Source: Acidobacteriota bacterium
GTDB taxonomy: Bacteria > Actinomycetota > Acidimicrobiia > Acidimicrobiales > Palsa-688
Direction of reading: 5' to 3'
Assembly (NCBI GenBank): GCA_028876385.1
Contig: JAGWSF010000060.1
Coordinates: 1-64,000, forward strand
DNA length: 64,000 bases
A program made the translations under genes and the position numbers. Of the stretch, positions 51,931 through 60,679 are shown piece by piece (position 1 is the stretch's first letter; each line of letters opens with the position of its first letter). The notes under the pieces are model-generated. The model did not search any database. It had not been told where the DNA came from and saw only the letters and a list, made by a program, of their open reading frames with translations.

Positions 51931-51936
51931 ACACTA
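51931..51936 (-). promoter_or_regulatory. -10 element of the LLM oxidoreductase gene (leaderless)
   Basis: TAGTGT on the minus strand, 6 bases before GTG 51924. Confidence 0.5.
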
Positions 51937-51980
51937 GGCACCGCCGGCTCGGGGTGGCCTCCCCACTCGTGCTACTGGTC

Positions 51981-51995
51981 GGAACAGGCTGTTTC
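51981..51995. promoter_or_regulatory. Candidate operator between LLM gene and hsaG
   Basis: GGAACA-GGC-TGTTTC, an imperfect dyad in the 125-bp divergent space. It is the most palindromic sequence there. KstR sites have AAC and GTT only 2 bases apart, while here they are 5 apart, so a different regulator (for instance the IclR protein) is more likely. Confidence 0.4.
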
Positions 51996-52013
51996 GGTGG
52001 CCGGAACGGCCCA

Positions 52014-52043
52014 TTGTCCGAGGGGTGTCCCACCCGACATCCT
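52014..52043 (+). promoter_or_regulatory. Promoter of the hsaG-hsaF operon
   Basis: A -35-like TTGTCC (52014-52019), 18-base spacer, and a -10-like CATCCT (52038-52043), which is 6 bases before the ATG at 52050. No Shine-Dalgarno is seen. Confidence 0.4.
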
Positions 52044-52049
52044 GTCTGC

Positions 52050-52955
52050 ATGGGCAAGGTCACCGCCGCCATCGTCGGTTCTGGAAACATCGGTACCGAC
52101 CTGATGTACAAGCTCCTGCGATCCGACAGGATCGAGTTGCGCTACGTGGTCGGGGTCGACCCCCAGTCCAAGGGCCTGGCCCTGGCCCGCCAGAACGGCC
52201 TCGAAGCCTCCCACGAGGGTGTGGACTGGCTGATGTCGAGGACCGAGCCGCCCGACATCGTCTTCGAGGCCACTTCGGCCTACATCCACCGGGCGAACTA
52301 CCCGCGCTACTACGACGCCGGGATGAAGGCCATCGACCTGACCCCGGCGGCCATCGGCCCGTTCGTGATCCCGCCGGTCAACCTGGCCGAGCACCTCCAG
52401 GAGCCGAACATCAACATGGTGACCTGCGGGGGCCAGGCGACGATACCGATGGTGCACGCCGTGGCGCGCATCGTCGACGTGGACTACGCCGAGATAGTCG
52501 CCACCGTCTCATCCGAGTCGGCCGGGCCCGGCACCCGCCAGAACATCGATGAGTTCACCCGGACCACGTCGCGGGCGGTGGAGGTGATCGGCGGCGCCAA
52601 GCGGGGCAAGGCCATCATCATTCTCAACCCGGCCGAACCGCCCATAATCATGCGCGACACCATCTTCTGCTCGCTGCCCCCCGGCGCCGACCGGGAGAAG
52701 ATCGACGGGTCCATCCGGCAGATGGTCGAGACCGTTCAGACCTACGTTCCCGGCTACCGGCTACGCACCGACCCGCAGTTCGACGAGGTGCCCGACGGTA
52801 CCGGCGGCACCGTGGACCGGGTCGCGGTGTTCATCGAGGTCGAAGGAGCCGGGGACTTCCTGCCGCCCTACGCCGGAAACTTGGACATCATGACGGCAGC
52901 CGCGGCCAAGGTCGGCGACGAGCTGGCCCTCCACCTCAATCCGGGAGACGAATGA
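52050..52955 (+). CDS. hsaG: Acetaldehyde/propanal dehydrogenase (acylating)
   Basis: 301 residues. It converts the aldehyde released by HsaF into acyl-CoA with NAD. Rossmann motif [12 protein letters not shown], nucleophile Cys126 in [12 protein letters not shown], and [15 protein letters not shown] are diagnostic of the MhpF/BphJ/HsaG type. It forms a channelling complex with the aldolase encoded one base downstream. Assignment to the steroid pathway rests on the surrounding genes. Confidence 0.93.
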   Translation: MGKVTAAIVGSGNIGTDLMYKLLRSDRIELRYVVGVDPQSKGLALARQNGLEASHEGVDWLMSRTEPPDIVFEATSAYIHRANYPRYYDAGMKAIDLTPAAIGPFVIPPVNLAEHLQEPNINMVTCGGQATIPMVHAVARIVDVDYAEIVATVSSESAGPGTRQNIDEFTRTTSRAVEVIGGAKRGKAIIILNPAEPPIIMRDTIFCSLPPGADREKIDGSIRQMVETVQTYVPGYRLRTDPQFDEVPDGTGGTVDRVAVFIEVEGAGDFLPPYAGNLDIMTAAAAKVGDELALHLNPGDE

Positions 52956-52956
52956 C

Positions 52957-53988
52957 ATGGCCTACTCCGACACCCTCGACGTGAGGGTCACTGACACCTC
53001 GCTGCGTGACGGTTCCCACGCCAAGCGGCACCAGTTCACCGAGGACGAGGTCCGCTCCATCGTCGCCGCCCTCGACCAGGCCGGCGTCCCGGTCATCGAG
53101 GTCGCCCACGGTGATGGCCTGGGCGGCAGCTCCTTCAACTACGGCTTCTCCCGTACCCCAGAACGGACGCTGATGAAGGCGGCGGTGGAAACCGCCCGCC
53201 AAGCCCGCATCGCCGCGCTGATGCTCCCCGGTCTGGGCACCAAGGATGACATCACCGCGGCGGCCGAGCTGGGTGTGCAGGTCATCCGCATCGCCACCCA
53301 CTGCACCGAGGCCGACGTTTCGGAGCAGCACTTCGCCCTGGCCCGCGAGATAGGCCTGGAGACGGTGGGCTTTTTGATGATGGCCCACACCGCGACCCCC
53401 GAGACCCTGGCCCGCCAGGCCCGGATCATGGCCGACGCCGGATGCCAGTGCGTGTACGTGGTCGACTCGGCCGGGGCCATGGTCCTCGAAGACGCTTCCG
53501 ACCGGGTCAGCGCCGTCGTCGCCGAGCTCGGCTCCGACGCCCAGGTCGGCTTCCACGCCCACGAGAACCTGTCGCTGTCGGTGGCCAACACGGTGCTGGC
53601 CATCCGGGCCGGAGCCGTCCAGGTCGACGGCTCCACCCGCCGCTTCGGCGCCGGGGCCGGCAACACCAGCGTCGAGGCTCTGGCCGCGGTGCTCGAACGG
53701 CTCGGGGTGCGTACCGGTATCGACGTGCTGCAGATCATCGACGCCGCCGAGGACGTGGTGCGCCCGGTCATGGACGACGAGTGCGTGCTGGACCGCCTCG
53801 CCCTGATCATGGGCTACGCCGGGGTGTACTCGAGCTTCTTGAAGCACGCCTACCGGGCCGCCGAACGCTACGGCGTGTCGGGAGCCGAGATCCTCCTCGA
53901 GTGCGGCCGCCAGCGGCTGGTGGGCGGCCAGGAGGACCAGATCATCCAGATCGCCGCCGAGTTGGCCAAGGTCCCGGCCCCGGTATGA
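52957..53988 (+). CDS. hsaF: 4-hydroxy-2-oxovalerate/-hexanoate aldolase
   Basis: 343 residues of the HMG-CoA-lyase-like TIM barrel. Arg17-Asp18 and His21 lie in [15 protein letters not shown], the metal-binding HxH in [11 protein letters not shown], and the C-terminal domain that contacts HsaG is present. It splits the hydroxy-oxo acid into pyruvate and an aldehyde. The start lies one base after the hsaG stop. The hydratase hsaE, which usually precedes hsaG, is missing here. Confidence 0.93.
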   Translation: MAYSDTLDVRVTDTSLRDGSHAKRHQFTEDEVRSIVAALDQAGVPVIEVAHGDGLGGSSFNYGFSRTPERTLMKAAVETARQARIAALMLPGLGTKDDITAAAELGVQVIRIATHCTEADVSEQHFALAREIGLETVGFLMMAHTATPETLARQARIMADAGCQCVYVVDSAGAMVLEDASDRVSAVVAELGSDAQVGFHAHENLSLSVANTVLAIRAGAVQVDGSTRRFGAGAGNTSVEALAAVLERLGVRTGIDVLQIIDAAEDVVRPVMDDECVLDRLALIMGYAGVYSSFLKHAYRAAERYGVSGAEILLECGRQRLVGGQEDQIIQIAAELAKVPAPV

Positions 53989-54015
53989 CCGCCCCGGCCG
54001 CGGTATGACCCCCCC
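53976..54015 (+). repeat. 20-bp tandem duplication over the hsaF stop codon
   Basis: GGCCCCGGTATGACCGCCCC (53976-53995) and GGCCGCGGTATGACCCCCCC (53996-54015) match at 18 of 20 bases. The hsaF stop TGA is in the first copy. Confidence 0.8.
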
Positions 54016-54033
54016 GGTGGTGCTGGCCCCGTC

Positions 54034-55605
54034 GTGAGCGGCCCCGAAACGCAAACCATCCCGGGACTGCTGCGGGCCACCGCGGGCGCCCATCCCTCGA
54101 CCGAGGCGGTGGTCGACGCGGGGCGGCGGATCACCTACGCCGACCTGCTCGAGAGGGTCAGGAGAGCGGCGGCGGCGCTCATGGCCTCCGGGGTGGAACC
54201 GGGCGACACCGTGGCGGTGTGGGCGCCCAACTCGGCCGAGTGGATCGTCACCCAGCTGGCCATCGCCTACTGCGGCGGGATCCTGGTACCGCTCAACACC
54301 CGTTTCCAGGGTCCCGAGGCGGAGTACGTCCTGCGCCGCAGCCGAGCCCGGATCCTCTTCACCGTCAGCGAGTTCCTGGGGCGGCGCTTCCCCGAGCTGA
54401 TCCGGAGGGAGGAGACCCCCGACCTGCGCGAGGTGGTCACCTTCGACAGCGGCCTCGACGCCTTCGAGCAGCGGGCCGACGACCCCGACCGAGCCGAGGC
54501 GCGGGCCGACTCGGTCGATCCCGACGATGCACTCGACCTGATGTTCACGTCGGGCACGACCGGCCACCCCAAGGGGGTCCTGTCCCGCCACGGCGATTCC
54601 ATCCGGTCGTTCCGCTACTACGCCGAGAACCTGGGCATCGTCCACGGGGACCGCTACCTGCTGGTCAACCCGCTGTTCCACACCTTCGGCTCCAAAGCCG
54701 GCGTCGTGGCCGGCCTCACTGCGGGGGCCACTCTCTACCCGGTGCCGGTCTTCGACCCGCCGGCGGCCGCCGAGCTCATCGCCGCCGAGCACATCACCGT
54801 GTTCCCCGGGCCCCCGACCATCTACCACTCCCTCCTCCAACTGCCCGAGGAGGCGCGCCGGTCCCTGCGGTCCCTCCGCCTGGCCGTCACCGGGGCGGCC
54901 GCCGTTCCGGTGGAGCTGCTGCGGCGCATGGACGAGGAGTTGGGGTTCGACGTGGTGCTGACCGCATACGGCCTCACCGAGACCATCGGGCTGGTCACGA
55001 TGTGCCGGGTGGGCGACCCCCCCGAGGTGGTGTCGTCCACGTCGGGCCGGGCCATCCCGGGCCTGGAGGTGGCGACGGTGGGCCCCGACGGCCGCCCGAC
55101 ACCGGTGGGGGAGCCGGGGGAGATCGTCGTACGCGGCTACGCGGTGATGGACGGCTACTTCGAGGACCCCGACGCCACCGCCGAGGCCATAGACGCCGAC
55201 GGTTGGCTCCACACCGGTGACGTAGGCGTGCTCGACGAGCACGGGGGCCTGCGTATCACCGACCGGATCAAGGACATGTTCATCGTCGGGGGGTTCAACG
55301 CCTACCCGGCCGAGATCGAGGCCGCGCTAATGGAGGCCCCGGGCGTGGCCCAGGTGGCCGTCGTGGGCGTTCCCGACGAACGGCTCGGCGAGGTCGGTAT
55401 GGCCTACGTCGTGGCCCGGGCCGGGCAGCGCATCGAGGCGCCCGACCTGATCGAATTCGCCCGGGAGCGTATGGCCAACTACAAAGTTCCCCGCCTCGTC
55501 GAAGTCGTGGAGGCGCTCCCGGTCAATGCCGGGGGCAAGGTGATGAAGCACGTGTTGCGCGAACGGGCGCGGGCGGTGGTCGAGGAGAGGAGAGCCAACT
55601 CGTGA
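54034..55605 (+). CDS. fadD3: Acyl-CoA synthetase, FadD3-like (HIP-CoA ligase)
   Basis: 523 residues of the AMP-forming ligase family: P-loop FTSGTTGHPKGVLSRHG, A5 motif TAYGLTETIG, A7 GWLHTGDVG and the C-terminal lysine in GGKVMKHVLRE. It activates the C/D-ring propionate (HIP) released by HsaD, inferred because it opens an operon that also encodes IpdF, FadA6 and acyl-CoA dehydrogenases. It begins at GTG 54034 and overlaps the next gene by GTGA. Confidence 0.85.
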   Translation: MSGPETQTIPGLLRATAGAHPSTEAVVDAGRRITYADLLERVRRAAAALMASGVEPGDTVAVWAPNSAEWIVTQLAIAYCGGILVPLNTRFQGPEAEYVLRRSRARILFTVSEFLGRRFPELIRREETPDLREVVTFDSGLDAFEQRADDPDRAEARADSVDPDDALDLMFTSGTTGHPKGVLSRHGDSIRSFRYYAENLGIVHGDRYLLVNPLFHTFGSKAGVVAGLTAGATLYPVPVFDPPAAAELIAAEHITVFPGPPTIYHSLLQLPEEARRSLRSLRLAVTGAAAVPVELLRRMDEELGFDVVLTAYGLTETIGLVTMCRVGDPPEVVSSTSGRAIPGLEVATVGPDGRPTPVGEPGEIVVRGYAVMDGYFEDPDATAEAIDADGWLHTGDVGVLDEHGGLRITDRIKDMFIVGGFNAYPAEIEAALMEAPGVAQVAVVGVPDERLGEVGMAYVVARAGQRIEAPDLIEFARERMANYKVPRLVEVVEALPVNAGGKVMKHVLRERARAVVEERRANS

Positions 55606-56510
55606 TCTGCGAGGGCCGCGTGGTGGTCGTGACCGGGGCGGGCCGGGGACTGGGTCGGTCCCACGCCGTGGAGTTCGCCCGCCAAGGGGCGTCGGTCGTG
55701 GTGAACGACCTCGGCGCCACGCTGGATGGGAAGGGAAGCTCCTCCGGGCCGGCCGAGGAGGTGGCCGAGGAGATCAGAGCCCTGGGCGGGCAGGTGGTCA
55801 TCGACGGCCACGACGTGGCCGACTGGGAGGGCTCGCGCCAGATCGTCCAGACGGCGGTCGAGCATTTCGGGGGCCTCGACGTGGTGGTCAACAACGCCGG
55901 GTTCGTCCGCGACCGGATGTTCGCCAACGCCACCGAGGACGAGTGGGACGCCGTGGTGCGGGTCCACCTGAAGGGGCACTTCTGCGTGGCCCGGTGGGCG
56001 GCCACCTACTGGAGGGACCGGGCCAAAGCCGGCGAGACCAACGACGCCCGCATCATCAACACCTCGTCGGGCGCCGGCCTCCTCGGCAGCGTCGGCCAGG
56101 CGGCCTATTCGGCGGCCAAGGGGGGGATCCTCTCGATGACCCTGGTGCAGGCCGCCGAGTTGGGACGCTACGGCGTCACGGCCAACGCCATCGCACCCTC
56201 GGCGCGCACCCGCATGACCGAGGAGGTGTTCTCGGCCACCATGAAAGCCCCCGACGCGGGCGGCTTCGACGCCATGCACCCTGACAACGTGTCGCCGCTG
56301 GTGGTCTGGCTCGGCTCCCCCGAATCGGCGGGGATCACCGGGCGGGTGTTCGAAGTCGAAGGCGGCAAGATCGGGGTGGCCGACGGTTGGCAGCACGGAC
56401 CGACGGTGGACAAGGGGGCCCGCTGGGACCCCGCCGAGATCGGTCCGGCGGTGCGGGACCTGCTCGCCGCCGCCCCCGCCCCGGCCCCGGTATACGGAGC
56501 CGGCGGGTGA
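55602..56510 (+). CDS. MFE-2-type short-chain dehydrogenase of the HIP operon
   Basis: 302 residues, VTGAGRGLGRSHA coenzyme site, NNAG, catalytic Ser in NTSSGAG and YSAAK. The long C-terminal extension (DGWQHGPTVDKGARWDPAEIG) is typical of (3R)-hydroxyacyl-CoA dehydrogenases of the MFE-2 group, and it resembles Rv3548c of the mycobacterial HIP regulon. The 4-bp overlap with fadD3 and the next gene implies co-translation. Confidence 0.86.
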   Translation: MICEGRVVVVTGAGRGLGRSHAVEFARQGASVVVNDLGATLDGKGSSSGPAEEVAEEIRALGGQVVIDGHDVADWEGSRQIVQTAVEHFGGLDVVVNNAGFVRDRMFANATEDEWDAVVRVHLKGHFCVARWAATYWRDRAKAGETNDARIINTSSGAGLLGSVGQAAYSAAKGGILSMTLVQAAELGRYGVTANAIAPSARTRMTEEVFSATMKAPDAGGFDAMHPDNVSPLVVWLGSPESAGITGRVFEVEGGKIGVADGWQHGPTVDKGARWDPAEIGPAVRDLLAAAPAPAPVYGAGG

Positions 56511-57313
56511 CGAGCGGCGCCGGCGGCCTGTCGGCCGTGCCGGACTACCCCCCCGGCCACGGCCTGCTGCGTGACCGCACGGTGGTGGTCACCGCCGCGG
56601 CGGGCACCGGTATCGGCTTCGCCACGGCCCGCCGTTGCGTCGAGGAAGGGGCCCGGGTCCTCATAAGCGACGTCCACGAGAGGCGCCTCGGCGAGGCCGC
56701 CGAAGCCCTCGCCGCGCTCCCCGGCGCTTCCGGGCCGCCCGTGACGTGCCGCTGCGACGTGACCGTCGAGGCCGACGTGCAGGGGCTGATCGACGCCGCC
56801 CGGTCCGAGTTCGGCCGCCTCGACGTGCTGGTCAACAACGCCGGCCTCGGTGGCACCGCCGAACTGGTGGACATGACCGACGAGCAGTGGGGGCGGGTCA
56901 TGGACATCACCTTGAACGGGACCTTCCGCGTCACCCGGGCGGCTCTGCGCCTGATGCGTGACCAGGGGTCGGGGGTGATCGTCAACAACGCGTCGGTGCT
57001 CGGATGGCGGGCCCAGGCCGGGCAGGCCCACTACGCCGCGGCCAAAGCGGGCGTCATGGCCCTCACCCGCTGCGCCGCCGTGGAGGCCGCCGCCTACGGG
57101 GTCCGGGTGAACGCCGTGCCCCCCAGCCTGGCCATGCACCCGTTCCTGGCCAAGGTGACCACCGACGAGCTGCTCGAGGAGCTGACCGGACGGGAGGCCT
57201 TCGGGCGGGCCGCCGAGCCGTGGGAGGTGGCCAACGTCATCGTGTTCCTGGCCAGCGAATACAGCAGCTACCTCACCGGCGAGGTCGTGAGCGTGAGCAG
57301 CCAGCATCCGTGA
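56507..57313 (+). CDS. ipdF: IpdF: 5-hydroxy-HIP-CoA dehydrogenase-like SDR
   Basis: 268 residues. The diagnostic SDR segments VVTAAAGTGIGFATARR, NNAGLGG, NNASVLGWRAQAGQ and HYAAAKAGVMALTRC match mycobacterial IpdF, as does the ending YLTGEVVSVSSQHP. The enzyme oxidises the 5-hydroxyl of the HIP-CoA ring. GTGA overlaps at both ends. Start GTG 56507. Confidence 0.9.
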   Translation: MTSGAGGLSAVPDYPPGHGLLRDRTVVVTAAAGTGIGFATARRCVEEGARVLISDVHERRLGEAAEALAALPGASGPPVTCRCDVTVEADVQGLIDAARSEFGRLDVLVNNAGLGGTAELVDMTDEQWGRVMDITLNGTFRVTRAALRLMRDQGSGVIVNNASVLGWRAQAGQAHYAAAKAGVMALTRCAAVEAAAYGVRVNAVPPSLAMHPFLAKVTTDELLEELTGREAFGRAAEPWEVANVIVFLASEYSSYLTGEVVSVSSQHP

Positions 57314-57708
57314 ACCCGGTCATCTTCGACGACCTCGACCAGCTTCTCGGGGCGGCGCCCCTCGACCTCGGGGGCACCGACTGGTCCGAGGTCACGGGCG
57401 AGGAGATCGACCGCTTCGAGGCGGCGACGGGCGGCCCGGTTTCCCCGTACCTGGCCCTGTCGCTCACCAACCGCTTCCTGCCGTCTCTGCTGGCGGTGCC
57501 GGGCGCGTCGAGCGGGGTCAACTACGGGACCGAAGGCGCCCGGTTCGGACCCCCGCTCGCCCCCGGGGACCGCATACGGGTCAAGGCGTCACTGCAGTCG
57601 TCGGCGGCGGTGGCCGGTGGCGTCCAGACGGTCGTGGAGATCCGCGTCGAGGTGGAGGGGGCCGAGCCGGCCTGCGTGGTCCAGTCGGTCTCGCGGTGGC
57701 TGCGGTGA
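57310..57708 (+). CDS. MaoC-like hydratase-family small protein
   Basis: 132 residues with a hot-dog-fold pattern: VSPYLALSLTNRFLP, GVNYGTEGARF and PLAPGDRIRVKASLQS. It is a single-domain MaoC-like hydratase or thioesterase. Lacks an obvious HxxG catalytic motif, so it may be structural or use a different active site. It lies within the GTGA-coupled HIP operon. Confidence 0.75.
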   Translation: MNPVIFDDLDQLLGAAPLDLGGTDWSEVTGEEIDRFEAATGGPVSPYLALSLTNRFLPSLLAVPGASSGVNYGTEGARFGPPLAPGDRIRVKASLQSSAAVAGGVQTVVEIRVEVEGAEPACVVQSVSRWLR

Positions 57709-58481
57709 GCACCGCCCCCACCGCCAACCCCGGCGACGGACCCGTAGCTTTGGTCACCGGCGGTGCCAAAGGCCTCGGACGAGCCCTGGTCGGGGCTTTC
57801 GCCGAGGCCGGGTATCGGGTGGCGGCCTGCGGCCGCCACCAGCCCGAGACACCCTTCGCCGGCGAGTTCGTGCTCTGCGACGTGCGCGACGCCGACCAGG
57901 TCGCCGCCATGGTGGCCGAGGTCCACGCCCGGATGGGCCGGATCGACGTGCTGGTCAACAACGCCGGCGGGACCCCGTACGCGCTGGCCGACGCCATGAG
58001 CCCGCGCCTGTTCGAGCGGGTCGTCGCCCTCAACCTGGTGGCCCCCTTCTACGTGGCCCAGCAGGTGAACCGGATAATGCAGGCCCAGGACGCCGGGGGC
58101 GTGATCGTCAACATCGGCAGCGTCGCCGCCCAGCGCCCGGCCCCTCACTCGGTGCCCTACGCGGCAGCCAAGAACGGGCTGACCGGCCTGACCCGGGGCC
58201 TGGCCATCGAGTGGGCGCCCAAGGTGCGTGTCGTGCAGGTCACCCCGGGGCTGCTGAGGACCGAACTGGTCGCCGAGACCTACGGGCCCAACGTGGCCGC
58301 GGTCGAGGCCACCATCCCCGCCGGCCGCTTCGCCACCGGCGCCGACGTGGCCGCGGTGTGCGTCAACGTTTGCAGTGCCTCCATGGCCTACCTCACCGGG
58401 GCCGAGATCGTCGTCGACGGCGGAGGCGAGATCCCGGCCTGGATGCTGGCCATGGGGCCGGTCGGCGGAGTGGAGGAGTAG
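57705..58481 (+). CDS. Short-chain dehydrogenase of the HIP operon
   Basis: 258 residues: VTGGAKGLGRA, NNAGG, NIGSVAAQRPAP and YAAAK. It resembles Rv3549c of the mycobacterial HIP regulon. The GTG at 57705 overlaps the previous stop (GTGA); the GTG at 57696 is in frame but less likely. Substrate presumed to be an intermediate in HIP breakdown. Confidence 0.85.
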   Translation: MSTAPTANPGDGPVALVTGGAKGLGRALVGAFAEAGYRVAACGRHQPETPFAGEFVLCDVRDADQVAAMVAEVHARMGRIDVLVNNAGGTPYALADAMSPRLFERVVALNLVAPFYVAQQVNRIMQAQDAGGVIVNIGSVAAQRPAPHSVPYAAAKNGLTGLTRGLAIEWAPKVRVVQVTPGLLRTELVAETYGPNVAAVEATIPAGRFATGADVAAVCVNVCSASMAYLTGAEIVVDGGGEIPAWMLAMGPVGGVEE

Positions 58482-58485
58482 AGCT

Positions 58486-59628
58486 GTGGACCTGACCTGG
58501 TCTCGGGCCGACGAGGATTTCCGGGCCGAGGCCCGCTCCTGGCTGGAGGCCAACGTGCCCCGGCCGGCCCTGCCCTCGGGTGACACCCGCGAGGGCTTCG
58601 CCCGCCACCTGGAGTGGGAGCGGCACCTGTTCGAGAACCACTGGTCGGTGGTCTCCTGGCCCGAGGAGTACGGCGGCCGGGGGGCCAGCCTGTGGCAGTG
58701 GCTCATCTTCGAGGAGGAGTACTACCGGGCCGGAGCCCCGCAGCGGGTGACCCAGAACGGGATCTTCCTGCTGGCCCCGACGGTGTTCGAGTTCGGCACC
58801 CCCGAGCAGCAGCAGCGCATCCTCCCCCGGATGGCGGCCGCCGAGGACCTGTGGTGCCAGGGCTGGTCGGAGCCCGGCGCCGGCAGCGACCTGGCCGGAA
58901 TCACCAGTCGGGCCGAGCCGGTGGAAGGGGGCTGGGCCCTGACCGGCCAGAAGATCTGGACCACCAGAGGGGCGTTCTGCACCCACCTGTTCGGCTTGTT
59001 CCGGACCGATCCCGACTCGACCCGTCACCGGGGCTTGACCTACTTCCTGGTCCCCCTCGACGCCCCGGGGGTGACGGTACGGGGCTTCGGTCGACTCGAC
59101 GGCGACGAAGGGTTCGCCGAGGTGTTCTTCGACGGCGTCGTGGTCGCCGAGGACGCCGTGCTCGGCGGGGTCGGTCAGGGCTGGTCGGTGGCGATGGCGA
59201 CCACCGGCTCCGAGCGCGGTCTCACGCTGCGCTCGCCGGGGCGGTTCTCGGCGGTGGTCACGAGGCTGGTCGACCTGGCCCGACGTTCGGCCGGCCCCGG
59301 CGGCCCGCCCGACCCGCTCCTCGCCGACCAGGTGGTGAGAGGGTGGATGGAAGCCGAGGCCTATCGGCTCTTCACCCTCCAGGCGGTCACCGCGCTGGCC
59401 GGCGGGGCCCGCCCCGGTGCCGAGTCGAGCCTCAACAAGATCTGGTGGTCGGAGCTGGACATCCACCTGCACGAGACCGCCCTCGCTCTGCAAGGCGATG
59501 CCGCCGAGCTCGACGACGCGTGGATGCGGGGCTTCGAGTTCTCGCTGTCGGGCCCGATATACGCCGGCACCAACGAGATCCAGCGCAACATCGCCGCCGA
59601 GCGACTGCTCGGCCTGCCGAGGAGCTGA
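58486..59628 (+). CDS. Acyl-CoA dehydrogenase, large subunit (HIP pathway)
   Basis: 380 residues. WSEPGAGSDLAGI and TGQKIWTTRGAF are the FAD/substrate motifs, and the C-terminal IYAGTNEIQRNIAAERLLGLP is standard. It resembles the FadE30-type proteins of the mycobacterial HIP regulon. Steroid acyl-CoA dehydrogenases are often obligate alpha2-beta2 heteromers encoded by adjacent genes, and the next gene is a shorter, diverged partner. Start GTG 58486 has GGAGGAG upstream. Confidence 0.88.
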   Translation: MDLTWSRADEDFRAEARSWLEANVPRPALPSGDTREGFARHLEWERHLFENHWSVVSWPEEYGGRGASLWQWLIFEEEYYRAGAPQRVTQNGIFLLAPTVFEFGTPEQQQRILPRMAAAEDLWCQGWSEPGAGSDLAGITSRAEPVEGGWALTGQKIWTTRGAFCTHLFGLFRTDPDSTRHRGLTYFLVPLDAPGVTVRGFGRLDGDEGFAEVFFDGVVVAEDAVLGGVGQGWSVAMATTGSERGLTLRSPGRFSAVVTRLVDLARRSAGPGGPPDPLLADQVVRGWMEAEAYRLFTLQAVTALAGGARPGAESSLNKIWWSELDIHLHETALALQGDAAELDDAWMRGFEFSLSGPIYAGTNEIQRNIAAERLLGLPRS

Positions 59629-59634
59629 GCCACC

Positions 59635-60636
59635 GTGTACTTCGGCTTCGACGAGGACCAGATCGCCGTCAAGGAGGCAGTAGTGGCCCTGCTCGACAAG
59701 CGGGCCGGGCTGACGGTCCTGCAGCAGGCCTGGTCGGACCCCGCCGCGGCGGCGGCGTGGGCGGTGTGGCCGGACCTGGCCGACATGGGGGTGCAGGGGC
59801 TCCTCGCCCCCGAGTCCGCCGGTGGTTCGGGCCTGGGTTGGGTCACCACGGCACTCGTTTTGTCTGAGGCGGGGCGGGTCGCCCTGCCGCTGCCCCTGGC
59901 CGAGACGGCCGCCATCGGGGTGCCCCTGCTCGCCTCGGCCGGGGACCCGGCCGGCATCCTCGCGTCGGTCGTGGCGGGGCGGGCCGTGGTGACCGTGGCC
60001 TCCGGTACCGGTGAGCCGGACGGAGGGGCGCGACCCCGGGTCCCGGCCGCCAGCCGGGCCGACTGGTTCGTGCTGGGGGACCGCCTCTACGGGCGCGACG
60101 ACGTCGTCCTGCGCCCGGTGGCCTCGGTCGACGCGACCCGGGACCTGGCTGAGGTGGAGGTCCGGGGCGACGGTCTGGTGGTGGGATCACCCCTCGCCTA
60201 CGGGGCCCTGGCCACCGCCGCCGTCCTGGTCGGGCTGGGCCGGGCGCTGGTGTCGACCACCGTGGAGTACGTGAAGGATCGCCACCAGTTCGGGGTCCCC
60301 GTGGGCAGCTTCCAGGCGGTGAAGCACCAGTTGGCCGACGCCGCCATGCACGTGGAGTTCGCCGCCCCCGCGGTGTGGGCGGCGGCGTGGGAGATGGACC
60401 AGCGGGGCGGAGACGACGGCGGGGTCGCGCCGTCGGTGTCGCTGGCCAAGGCCCTGGCCTCCGACGCCGCCGAGAGAGCGGCCCGCACCGCCCTGCAGTG
60501 TCACGGCGCCATGGGCTACACCGACGACTACCACCTGCACCTGTGGCTGAAGCGGGTGTGGTGTCTCAGCCCGGCGTTCGGTTCGGCCCGCTGGCACCGC
60601 CGGCGGGTGGGCGTGGACATGGGGCTGTACGGCTGA
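59635..60636 (+). CDS. Acyl-CoA dehydrogenase, small subunit (HIP pathway)
   Basis: 333 residues, diverged acyl-CoA dehydrogenase fold. N-terminal FGFDEDQIAVKEAVV and C-terminal VKDRHQFGVPVGSFQAVKH with ALQCHGAMGYTDDYHLHL are recognisable, but the central FAD-binding motifs are degenerate. That suggests a non-catalytic or half-site subunit in a heterotetramer with the preceding protein. Starts at GTG 59635, 6 bp after it. Confidence 0.84.
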   Translation: MYFGFDEDQIAVKEAVVALLDKRAGLTVLQQAWSDPAAAAAWAVWPDLADMGVQGLLAPESAGGSGLGWVTTALVLSEAGRVALPLPLAETAAIGVPLLASAGDPAGILASVVAGRAVVTVASGTGEPDGGARPRVPAASRADWFVLGDRLYGRDDVVLRPVASVDATRDLAEVEVRGDGLVVGSPLAYGALATAAVLVGLGRALVSTTVEYVKDRHQFGVPVGSFQAVKHQLADAAMHVEFAAPAVWAAAWEMDQRGGDDGGVAPSVSLAKALASDAAERAARTALQCHGAMGYTDDYHLHLWLKRVWCLSPAFGSARWHRRRVGVDMGLYG

Positions 60637-60641
60637 ACCGG

Positions 60642-60647
60642 TAGGAT
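60642..60647 (+). promoter_or_regulatory. Candidate internal promoter ahead of fadA6
   Basis: A TAGGAT hexamer lies 33 bases before the fadA6 ATG, with a proper AGGAGGGA ribosome site downstream. No good -35 was found. Confidence 0.35.
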
Positions 60648-60679
60648 CGGCACGCCACTACCAGGAGGGAAGGGAACGA

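Noticed and set aside
52936-55242. A 768-codon open frame on the minus strand
   Set aside because: It lies antisense to hsaF and fadD3, whose motifs are complete. Its product is a His/Gly/Val/Asp-rich composition typical of the complement of high-GC coding sequence.
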